This document shows, piece by piece, positions 1 through 5,186 of a DNA stretch of 8,379 nt (positions are counted from its first letter, which is position 1; each line of letters starts with the position of its first letter). The DNA comes from Modestobacter sp. Its GTDB lineage: Bacteria; Actinomycetota; Actinomycetes; Mycobacteriales; Geodermatophilaceae. The notes beneath the pieces are model-generated. The model saw nothing but the letters and a program-made list of their open reading frames with translations. It was not told where the DNA came from and searched no databases. A program made the position numbers and the translations under genes. Where the stretch lies: positions 1 through 8,379 of the forward strand of contig JAOPUQ010000485.1 in the NCBI GenBank assembly GCA_025963425.1, in the 5' to 3' direction.

Positions 1-194
1 CGGCACCGACGACCAGGACGCCGGCGCCGGCGCCGCGGGGCCGCGGGCGCTCCGCCCCACCGCCCCGGGCCGAGGACGGCGTGCTCAGCACCGTGCTGCA
101 GTCCTCGGCCTTCCGCTCCTTCGCCCGCTCGGCCGCCTCGGCGCTGGGCCGGGAGATCACCCGCGGCGTGTTCGGCACCCGCCGCAAGCGCTGA
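1..194 (+). CDS. 3' end of a probable HerA-like (DUF853) ATPase, truncated by the window edge
   Basis: An open frame runs from base 3 to a TGA at 192-194, giving about 63 residues. It begins with a Pro/Ala/Arg-rich low-complexity linker and ends in an ordered tail containing SSAFRSFARSAAS, then ALGREITRGVFG, then a basic TRRKR end. From memory, this Gly-Arg-Glu-Ile-x-Arg-Gly tail resembles the C-terminus of DUF853 / HerA-like ATPases, which carry an N-terminal P-loop motor domain and are tied to DNA processing. No catalytic motif lies inside the window, so the family call rests only on the tail. The gene is 29 bases upstream of the metallopeptidase on the same strand, and the two may be co-transcribed. 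Another protein with a similar amphipathic C-terminal helix cannot be excluded. Confidence 0.55.
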   Translation, partial: APTTRTPAPAPRGRGRSAPPPRAEDGVLSTVLQSSAFRSFARSAASALGREITRGVFGTRRKR

Positions 195-223
195 CCCACT
201 CCCCCACCTGGAGGTAGCACCAC

Positions 224-1156
224 ATGAGGTTCAACGAGGGAGCCGGGCTCGACACGTCCGACGTCCAGGACGTGCGCGCGAGCGGCGGGCGAGGTGGGTC
301 CGGCGGTGGCCGCGGGCTCGCGGTCGGTGGCGGCGGGCTCGGCGTGGTCGGCGTCATCGTCGTGGTCCTCTTCCAGCTCCTCGGTGGCGGCGGCAGCGGC
401 ACGGGCTCCGGCAGCGGCCTGTCCGGCTTCGGCGGCATCGGCACCGACCAGTCCGCCGACAACAGCCAGCTCTCCCAGGAGTGCCAGACCGGCGCCGACG
501 CCAACCGGTCCGTCGAGTGCGCCGTGGTGGCCGACATCGACTCGATCCAGGACTACTGGACCCAGGTGCTCGGCGGGCAGTACCAGCGCACCGACACCGT
601 CTTCTTCTCCGGCCAGGTCCAGACCCAGTGCGGGGCCGCCTCGAGCGGCACGGGGCCGTTCTACTGCCCGGCCGACCAGCTGGTCTACATCGACCTCAGC
701 TTCTACGACGACCTGACCCAGCGCTTCGGCGCCGAGGGCGGCCTGTTCGTCGACGCGTACGTCCTCGCCCACGAGTACGGCCACCACGTGCAGAACCTGC
801 TGGGGACCAACCAGCAGGTGACCCCCGGCGAGAGCGGGCCGACCAGCGGCAGCGTCCGCCTGGAGCTGCAGGCCGACTGCTACGCCGGCACCTGGGCCAA
901 CCACGCCGAGACGGTGCCCGACGAGTCCGGCCAGCCACTGATCGCCGACATCACCGACGACGACATCGCCCGCGCCCTGGACGCCGCCGGCCGGATCGGC
1001 GACGACTTCATCCAGACCAACCTCGGCGGCGGCTCGGTCGACGAGGGCAGCTTCACCCACGGCTCCTCCGAGCAGCGGCAGCGCTGGTTCACCACCGGGT
1101 ACCGGACCGGTGACCCCGCGCAGTGCGACACCTTCGGCACCGACGACCTCGGATGA
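224..1156 (+). CDS. YpfJ-type neutral zinc metallopeptidase (COG2321), membrane-anchored
   Basis: A 310-residue protein. The N-terminus (MRFNEGAGLDTSDVQD) matches the family's conserved start. A Gly-rich stretch follows, then one transmembrane segment at about residues 37-54, a second Gly/Ser linker (54-72) and the catalytic domain from about 85. The zinc site HEYGH is at 183-187 (ligands H183 and H187, catalytic E184). E214, in the ELQADCYAG motif at 214-222, is the likely third ligand. The conserved FTHGSSEQRQRWF block is at 277-289. Cysteines at 87, 99, 136, 148, 219 and 301 would suit an extracytoplasmic, disulfide-bonded domain, though topology is inferred. The family is widespread and its substrates are unknown. 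The start is fixed by GGAGG at 210-214. The stop overlaps the next start in ATGA (1153-1156), suggesting translational coupling to the crotonase gene. Length and motifs look intact. Confidence 0.9.
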   Translation: MRFNEGAGLDTSDVQDVRASGGRGGSGGGRGLAVGGGGLGVVGVIVVVLFQLLGGGGSGTGSGSGLSGFGGIGTDQSADNSQLSQECQTGADANRSVECAVVADIDSIQDYWTQVLGGQYQRTDTVFFSGQVQTQCGAASSGTGPFYCPADQLVYIDLSFYDDLTQRFGAEGGLFVDAYVLAHEYGHHVQNLLGTNQQVTPGESGPTSGSVRLELQADCYAGTWANHAETVPDESGQPLIADITDDDIARALDAAGRIGDDFIQTNLGGGSVDEGSFTHGSSEQRQRWFTTGYRTGDPAQCDTFGTDDLG

Positions 1157-1944
1157 GCGACCACCTGCGGGTGGACGTCGACGGGCACGTCGCCGTCCTG
1201 ACCCTGAACCGCCCGGCCAAGCGCAACGCGATGACGGCGGCCATGTGGGCCGACCTCCCCGGCGTGCTGACCGAGCTGGCCGGCGACCACGCGGTCCGCG
1301 CCCTCGTCGTCACCGGCGCCGGACCCAGCTTCTGCGCCGGCGCCGACATCGCCGACCTGCTCGGCGGCGCCGACCCGGCCGACCCGATGGCCGACCTGCG
1401 CGCGGACAACCTGGCTGCGCAGGCCGCGCTGCGCGCCTTCCCGCGGCCGACGGTGGCCCTGGTGCGCGGCCACTGCATCGGCGGCGGGGTCGAGCTCGCG
1501 GCCGCCTGTGACCTGCGGTTCACCGATGAGACCGGCCTGTTCGGGGTCACCCCGGCCAAGGTCGGCATCGTCTACCCGCCGGCGTCCGTCCGGTCCCTGC
1601 TCGACCTGGTCGGCCCGGCGACCACCAAGTACCTGCTGTTCTCCGGCGAGGTGCTCGACGCCGCGGCGGCACTGCGCGTCGGGCTGGTGGACGCCGTCCT
1701 CCCGGCGGACGAGCTGCAGGCCGGCGTCTCCCGCTTCGCCGACGTGCTGGCCAGCCGGTCCGCGCTCACCCAGCGGGCGGTCAAGGAGGTCGTCGGCGAG
1801 CTCGTCGCGGGCGGGGACGGCGAGGCGACCGCGGCCGCCTGGTACCGGGAGACGATCTCGAGCGGGGAGCTCGCCGAGGGTGTGGCCGCGTTCGCCGGAC
1901 GCCGGCCGCCGGCCTTCCCGTGGACCGGGCCGGCGGGAAGCTGA
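1153..1944 (+). CDS. Enoyl-CoA hydratase/isomerase (crotonase) family protein with an atypical active site
   Basis: A 263-residue single-domain crotonase, normal in length. The CoA/oxyanion-hole segments are clear: SFCAGADI at 59-66 (A64 as the first NH donor) and IGGGVELAAACD at 109-120 (G111 as the second). Compared with rat mitochondrial hydratase or E. coli FadB, the first catalytic Glu is kept (E114), but the second is replaced by Ala (A135 in GVTPAKVGIVYP). Classical hydration of trans-2-enoyl-CoA needs both, so an isomerase, a thioesterase-like activity or another CoA reaction is more likely. That is inference; a subgroup with this TPAK-G-IVYP signature is, as I recall, common in actinobacteria. 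The ATG at 1153 is chosen because it overlaps the metallopeptidase stop in ATGA. An in-frame ATG at 1123 would add an Arg/His-rich segment inside the upstream gene. No terminator is visible before the next gene. Confidence 0.85.
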   Translation: MSDHLRVDVDGHVAVLTLNRPAKRNAMTAAMWADLPGVLTELAGDHAVRALVVTGAGPSFCAGADIADLLGGADPADPMADLRADNLAAQAALRAFPRPTVALVRGHCIGGGVELAAACDLRFTDETGLFGVTPAKVGIVYPPASVRSLLDLVGPATTKYLLFSGEVLDAAAALRVGLVDAVLPADELQAGVSRFADVLASRSALTQRAVKEVVGELVAGGDGEATAAAWYRETISSGELAEGVAAFAGRRPPAFPWTGPAGS

Positions 1945-1971
1945 GGCCCGGGCGCCGCGTTCGACCGGTTC

Positions 1972-2637
1972 ATGACGACCATCGGGATCATCGGCGCCGG
2001 GCACATCGGCACCGCACTCGCCACGACGCTCCTGGACGCCGGCCACGACGTGGTCCTCAGCAATTCCCGGGGCCCGGAGACGCTGGCCGGCGTGGTGGCC
2101 GAGCTGGCGGCGCGGGACACCGCTCGCGGGTCGATCCGGGCAGCCACCGCCGAGGAGGCCGCGGCAGCCGGCGACCTGGCCGTGGTGACCATCCCGCTGA
2201 AGGCCTACCTGGACGTCCCGGTGGCGCCGCTGGCCGGCAAGGTCGTCATCGACACGAACAACTACTACCCGCAACGGGACGGCGCGATCGCCGAGCTGGA
2301 CGAGCGGCGCACGACCAGCGCGGAGCTCCTCCAGCGGCACCTGCCGGAGTCCGTGGTGGTCAAGGCGTTCAACCACATCCAGGCGGCGCAGATCGTGGAC
2401 CGCCGGTCGCCGGCCGGCACCGCCTCCCGGCGCGCGCTGGCCGTCGCCGGGGACGACGACGCGGCCAAGGCGCGGGTGGCCGGCCTGATCGACGAGATCG
2501 GCTTCGACGTGGTGGATCTCGGGCCCCTCGCCGACAGCTGGCGGATCGAGCCGGGCACACCCGGCTACGGCGCCGAGGACGACGCCGGCCAGCTGCGCGC
2601 GCACCTGGCCGCTGCCCGTCGCGGCGACGCCGCCTGA
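1972..2637 (+). CDS. NADP oxidoreductase, F420-dependent type (COG2085-like Rossmann protein)
   Basis: A 221-residue protein with an N-terminal Rossmann fold. It has beta-1 TIGIIGAGHIG, with glycine motif G8-A-G-H-I-G13, and a second strand ending in SNSRG (30-34), where Ser32/Arg33 are placed to bind the 2'-phosphate of NADPH. Further family-like blocks are VVTIPL (71-76), DTNNYYP (94-100) and VKAFNHI (130-136). The family includes archaeal F420:NADP oxidoreductase, which passes hydride between NADPH and coenzyme F420, and many related reductases of unknown substrate; actinobacteria often make F420. Whether this protein uses F420 cannot be told from the sequence. It starts 27 bases after the crotonase stop and has no convincing Shine-Dalgarno site (GACCGGTTC precedes the ATG), so it may be poorly or differently initiated, or leaderless. 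It ends 14 bases from the convergent reductase gene. Confidence 0.82.
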   Translation: MTTIGIIGAGHIGTALATTLLDAGHDVVLSNSRGPETLAGVVAELAARDTARGSIRAATAEEAAAAGDLAVVTIPLKAYLDVPVAPLAGKVVIDTNNYYPQRDGAIAELDERRTTSAELLQRHLPESVVVKAFNHIQAAQIVDRRSPAGTASRRALAVAGDDDAAKARVAGLIDEIGFDVVDLGPLADSWRIEPGTPGYGAEDDAGQLRAHLAAARRGDAA

Positions 2638-2660
2638 GGCGGCCGGCCGGCTCAGCCGGC
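2629..2660. terminator. Pair of short GC hairpins at the convergent gene ends
   Basis: GCCGCC (2629-2634) and GGCGGC (2638-2643) form a perfect 6-bp inverted repeat whose 3-base loop is the TGA of the plus-strand oxidoreductase gene. GCCGGC (2646-2651) and GCCGGC (2655-2660) form a second one whose 3-base loop is the stop codon of the minus-strand reductase gene. Only 14 bases separate the two stops. There is no T-run, so a bidirectional terminator is possible but unproven; GC-rich DNA makes such stems by chance. Confidence 0.3.
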
Positions 2661-3497
2661 GGTGACCGTCTGCTCCTCGGCGGCGATCGCGGCGTTCCAC
2701 TCCGGCTTCTCGGCCTGCCAGCGGTCCTCGGTTCGGCCCTGGCGCCAGTAGCCGGAGATGGACGTCAGCTCCGGCGTCAAGGACCGGTCGGCGCGCAGGT
2801 GCCGGCGCAGCTCCCGGACGAACCCGGCCTCGCCGTGCACGAAGGCGTGCACGGTGCCCTCGGGCAGCTCGGTGGCCAGCACCGCGGCCAGCAGCGCGGT
2901 GCCCGGCGCCCGGTCCTCCCGGTGCACCCAGACCAGCTCGACCTCCGGCCCCACGGTGAGGGGCTGCTCGTCGGCCACCGCGGGCACCTCGACGAACACC
3001 CGGGCCGGGACCCCGGCCGGCATCCGGCCCAGGGCCGCGGCGATGGCCGGCAGGGCGGCGTCGTCCCCCACCAGCAGGTGCCAGTCGGCGTCCGGGCTCG
3101 GTGTGTAGGCACCGCCGGGCCCCATGAGCTGGATGCGGTCCCCCGGCCGGACCGCGGCCGCCCAGCGGCCGGCCAGCCCCTCGTCGCCGTGGTGCACGAA
3201 GTCGATGGTCAGCTCGCCGGCCGCGGCGTCCCAGTCGCGCACCGTGTACGTGCGGGTGACCGGCCAGGTCTCCGGGGGCAGCTCGGCGCGGACCTGCTCG
3301 GCGTCGAACGGGACGACGTAGGGCGCACCCGCGGGTGGGAAGAGCAGCTTCACGTAGTGGTCGGTGAACGCCCCGGCCGGGAAGCCGGCCAGCCCCTCGC
3401 CCCCGAGCACGACCCGGACCAGGTGCGGAGTGATCCGGGACGAGCGGACCACCTCGGCAACCCGGGCCACCCGCTTGCGTCGTGGTGCCTCGGTCAT
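2652..3497 (-). CDS. Siderophore-interacting protein: FAD/NAD(P)H ferric-siderophore reductase (ViuB/SIP family)
   Basis: A 281-residue cytoplasmic protein of normal length for the family. The N-terminal FAD-binding barrel includes the flavin signature RTYTVR (82-87) and the block DFVHHGDEGLAGRWA (99-113). The NAD(P)H half has LLVGDDAALPAIAAAL (141-156) and HAFVHGEAGFVRELRRHLR (217-235). The C-terminus carries the SIP hallmark SGYWRQGRTEDRW (248-260). Family members reduce Fe(III) in imported siderophore complexes and so release iron as Fe(II). The start MTEAPRRKR is chosen because GGAGGA lies at 3501-3506 just upstream; an ATG at 3560 would add 21 residues and run through the candidate iron box. 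No siderophore synthesis or transport gene is in view, so the gene stands alone. The box at 3519-3537 suggests repression when iron is plentiful. Confidence 0.93.
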   Translation of the reverse strand: MTEAPRRKRVARVAEVVRSSRITPHLVRVVLGGEGLAGFPAGAFTDHYVKLLFPPAGAPYVVPFDAEQVRAELPPETWPVTRTYTVRDWDAAAGELTIDFVHHGDEGLAGRWAAAVRPGDRIQLMGPGGAYTPSPDADWHLLVGDDAALPAIAAALGRMPAGVPARVFVEVPAVADEQPLTVGPEVELVWVHREDRAPGTALLAAVLATELPEGTVHAFVHGEAGFVRELRRHLRADRSLTPELTSISGYWRQGRTEDRWQAEKPEWNAAIAAEEQTVTAG

Positions 3498-3500
3498 CGG

Positions 3501-3506
3501 TCCTCC
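3501..3506 (-). promoter_or_regulatory. Shine-Dalgarno site that sets the SIP start
   Basis: On the minus strand this reads GGAGGA, 3 bases before the ATG at 3497-3495 (4 bases if only GGAGG is counted). It is the only good site near the possible starts and supports the 281-residue reading over the longer frame that opens at 3560. Confidence 0.7.
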
Positions 3507-3518
3507 GTCGTCGTCAGG

Positions 3519-3537
3519 TGAGGGTTGCCTTGCCTTC
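3519..3537. promoter_or_regulatory. Candidate DtxR/IdeR-type iron box
   Basis: The plus strand reads TGAGGGTTGCCTTGCCTTC. Against the degenerate 19-bp iron-box pattern TWAGGTWAGSCTWACCTWA, 14 of 19 positions agree by eye, including the AGG and CCT cores. It lies about 22-40 bases upstream of the start of the siderophore-interacting reductase, the kind of gene DtxR/IdeR regulators repress with Fe(II). A possible minus-strand -10 (TACGCT, at 3552-3547) sits directly upstream, which would put the box at the transcription start. Sequence and context agree, but binding is inferred. Confidence 0.5.
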
Positions 3538-3600
3538 CTCGGTGTCAGCGTACAAGTCACCCATCGTCACCACGGGCCGAGATCATTTTTCGGTCTCCTC

Positions 3601-3627
3601 GTTTGCCCGGGCCGGACCCGGGGGTAC
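3601..3627 (+). promoter_or_regulatory. Candidate SigB/SigF-type general-stress promoter of the membrane module
   Basis: GTTTGC at 3601-3606 and GGGTAC at 3622-3627 are separated by 15 bases (17 if only GTTT is counted). Actinobacterial SigF and Streptomyces SigB promoters have a GTTT-like -35 and a GGGTAC/T -10 at this kind of distance. It points into the three-gene module and would start transcription near 3634, leaving a leader of about 195 bases. The match is by eye; the sigma factor itself is not in the window. Confidence 0.6.
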
Positions 3628-3763
3628 CGCAGCACCACCGGACGGCGTCCCCACTCAGACCCGGTGGGCCGACCCGATCAGTCGCCGACCCGGTGCCCTC
3701 GTGGCCCCGGAGCGCCGTCCCGGCAGGCACCGCACCACCGTCCCCGGCTCAGCCGACGGACGG

Positions 3764-3776
3764 CGGGACGGTCCCG
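3764..3776. repeat. 13-base palindrome in the leader of the membrane module
   Basis: CGGGAC-G-GTCCCG is a perfect inverted repeat with a one-base centre, 54 bases before the ATG of the first module gene. It could be an operator half-pair or an RNA stem. In DNA this GC-rich, chance is a real alternative. Confidence 0.3.
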
Positions 3777-3819
3777 GGTCGACGACGCAGACGACTCCCC
3801 TCCACTCCCGACCCACACG

Positions 3820-3826
3820 AGGAGGA
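3820..3826 (+). promoter_or_regulatory. Strong Shine-Dalgarno site that sets the 3830 start
   Basis: AGGAGGA lies 3 bases before the ATG at 3830. It is the best ribosome site in the window and decides for a 269-residue product over an in-phase frame beginning at 3482. Confidence 0.8.
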
Positions 3827-3829
3827 ACG

Positions 3830-4639
3830 ATGACCCACTCCATCGACACCCCCACACAGCAGCCCCCGCCGAGCGGCGCGACCAGCGTCTCGACGACCCC
3901 CTCGACCACCGACGTGGCCAGGGACCAGGCCGGCAACGTTGCCTCCACCGCGGCCGAGGCCGGCAGCCAGGTCGCCTCGACCGCCGCCGACCAGGCCAAG
4001 CAGGTCACGCAGGAGACCAAGCGGCAGGCCCAGGACCTCGTCCAGCAGGGCCGCCAGCAGCTGCAGGAGCAGGCCCGCAGCGGCCAGCAGAAGGCCAGTG
4101 AGGGCCTCTCGGCGCTCGCCGGTCAGCTCCGCACCATGGTCGAGGGCGGCAGCGGGACCCCGTCCGGCCCGGCCGCCGACCTGGTACGCCAGGCGGGCGA
4201 CAAGGTGGAGGAGATCGCCGGCTGGCTGCAGCAGAGGGAACCCGGTGACCTGGTCAACGAGGTCCGCGCCTTCGCCCGCCGTCGCCCCGGTACCTTCATC
4301 CTCGGCGCGGCCGTCGCCGGGATCGTCGCCGGCCGACTGACCACCGGCGTGGTCGCGGCGCACAAGGACGACAGCGCAGGCACCTCGCCGCAACGTCCGG
4401 CCACCGGCCCGAGCTACGCCGAAGAGGGCTACGCGACCACGAACTACGCCGCGGGCACCACCGCCGGCTACAGCACCACCCCCGGGTACGAGCCCACCAC
4501 GACGTACGCGACCGGCACCGGTTCGGTCCCGCCGCCGCCCTACGGCACCGTGCCGCCGGCCGGCACCTCGGTGCCGCCGACCACGCCCGCCGGCTGGGAC
4601 GACCCGACCCGGACCCCCGGCGAGGTGGGCCGGCCGTGA
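3830..4639 (+). CDS. LEA-like helical protein with one membrane segment and a tyrosine-rich tail
   Basis: A 269-residue protein of no family I can name. Residues 1-26 are a Pro/Ser/Thr-rich start. Residues 27-105 form a long polar helix rich in Ala, Gln, Lys and Glu, with a near-repeat (VASTAAEAG at 37-45, VASTAADQA at 48-56), resembling LEA or apolipoprotein-type amphipathic helices. A shorter helical part (114-150) ends in a basic RRR (150-152). A small Gly/Ala-rich hydrophobic segment with GxxxG (G164, G168) spans about 154-173. The tail from 185 is low-complexity, rich in Thr, Pro and Gly, with Tyr at 196, 201, 206, 214, 220, 226 and 238. The charge bias suggests the N-terminal half is cytoplasmic and the tail outside, but this is weak. 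The basic patch before a Gly-rich helix recalls the ElaB/YqjD (DUF883) anchor. It is the first gene of the module and overlaps the next by GTGA (4636-4639). Confidence 0.8.
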   Translation: MTHSIDTPTQQPPPSGATSVSTTPSTTDVARDQAGNVASTAAEAGSQVASTAADQAKQVTQETKRQAQDLVQQGRQQLQEQARSGQQKASEGLSALAGQLRTMVEGGSGTPSGPAADLVRQAGDKVEEIAGWLQQREPGDLVNEVRAFARRRPGTFILGAAVAGIVAGRLTTGVVAAHKDDSAGTSPQRPATGPSYAEEGYATTNYAAGTTAGYSTTPGYEPTTTYATGTGSVPPPPYGTVPPAGTSVPPTTPAGWDDPTRTPGEVGRP

Positions 4640-5169
4640 GCACCCCCTACTCGGGCGGCGGCGCGCCGCCGCTGGGTGAGCCTTCGGGTTCCGGTTACGC
4701 GCAGAGCGGGGGGACGGGCTACATGCCCCCGCCCGCCGCGCAGCCCGACTACGGCACCCCGGCGCAGCCGATGACCGACGAAGGTCATCCCGACGTCGAG
4801 GGCACCTCGGTCGGCCAGCTCATCGGGGACGTCACCCGCGACCTGTCGACGCTGATGCGCCAGGAGCTCGAGCTCGCCAAGGCCGAGGTCAAGGCCGAGG
4901 TGTCGAAGGCCGGCAAGGGCGCCGGGTTGCTCGGCGGCGCCGGGTTGGCGGGCTACATGGTGGCGCTCTTCCTGAGCTGCGCCCTGTGGTGGGGCCTGGA
5001 GAACGTCATGGACGCGGGGCTGGCCGCCCTGATCGTCGCTGTCCTGTGGGGCGTCGTCGGCGCCGTCCTCTACGTGATGGGCCGCAAGCAGCTCAAGCAG
5101 GTCAACCCCAAGCCCGAACGCACCGTGGAGAGCCTCCAGCAGGTGCCCGGCGCCCTCAAGCCCCAGTGA
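4636..5169 (+). CDS. Phage_holin_3_6 / actinobacterial Holin-X (DUF1469-like) membrane protein
   Basis: A 177-residue protein. Residues 1-55 are a disordered Gly/Pro/Ser/Tyr-rich tail (Tyr at 5, 21, 29, 39). Then comes the family core: a polar helix with SVGQLIGDVTRDLSTLMRQE at 58-77 and LELAKAEVKAEVSKAGKG at 78-95, followed by two hydrophobic segments (about 97-120 and 128-148) joined by a short turn (GLENVMDAG). A basic C-terminus follows (GRKQLKQ, 149-155). Despite the holin label this family is a common chromosomal membrane protein with no shown lysis role; E. coli YqjE is a relative by family. The GTG start at 4636 overlaps the upstream stop as GTGA, with a weak GAGG at 4622-4625, so translation probably depends on coupling. 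Seventeen bases separate it from the DUF3618 gene. Confidence 0.88.
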   Translation: MSTPYSGGGAPPLGEPSGSGYAQSGGTGYMPPPAAQPDYGTPAQPMTDEGHPDVEGTSVGQLIGDVTRDLSTLMRQELELAKAEVKAEVSKAGKGAGLLGGAGLAGYMVALFLSCALWWGLENVMDAGLAALIVAVLWGVVGAVLYVMGRKQLKQVNPKPERTVESLQQVPGALKPQ

Positions 5170-5186
5170 CCGGACAGGAGACCGAC

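Larger units (their letters stand above)
3498..3829. other. 332-base divergent control region between the iron reductase and the stress module
   Basis: This is the longest stretch without a gene. From left to right it holds the reductase ribosome site (3501-3506), the candidate iron box (3519-3537), a small AT-rich patch (GATCATTTTT, 3581-3590), the SigB/SigF-like promoter (3601-3627) and then about 200 bases that would be the leader of the membrane module. The leader contains a bulged stem-loop (CCGT 3738-3741, CGGC 3745-3748, GCCG 3752-3755, ACGG 3756-3759) and a 13-base palindrome (3764-3776), then a C-rich run before the ribosome site at 3820-3826. A frame opening at 3482 crosses this region in phase with the 3830 gene, but its translation is Arg/Pro-rich and unlike a protein. 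Confidence 0.6.

Noticed and set aside
1097..1104. GGGTACC within the protease gene as another stress promoter -10
   Set aside because: There is no GTTT-like -35 at the right distance and it lies in conserved coding sequence.
880..2700. A 606-codon open frame on the minus strand across the protease, crotonase and oxidoreductase genes
   Set aside because: Its product is Arg/Gly/Val-rich without a recognisable domain, and it lies opposite three clear genes. Long antisense frames are expected at this GC content.
1920..3521. A 533-codon plus-strand frame spanning two convergent genes
   Set aside because: Its product is Arg/Gly-rich, it contradicts two well-supported genes on opposite strands, and it has no ribosome site.
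3498..3560. Longer SIP protein beginning at 3560 on the minus strand
   Set aside because: It would translate the iron box and has no conserved residues before MTEAPRRKR, which has its own ribosome site.
3482..3829. Upstream extension of the first membrane-module protein to an ATG at 3482
   Set aside because: The extra 116 residues are Arg/Pro-rich with no domain, overlap the divergent reductase start and cross the promoter. The AGGAGGA before 3830 is far better.
4636..5169. Reading the holin-family gene as evidence of a prophage
   Set aside because: There are no endolysin, integrase or phage structural genes nearby. This family is a standard chromosomal protein in actinobacteria and occurs beside DUF3618.
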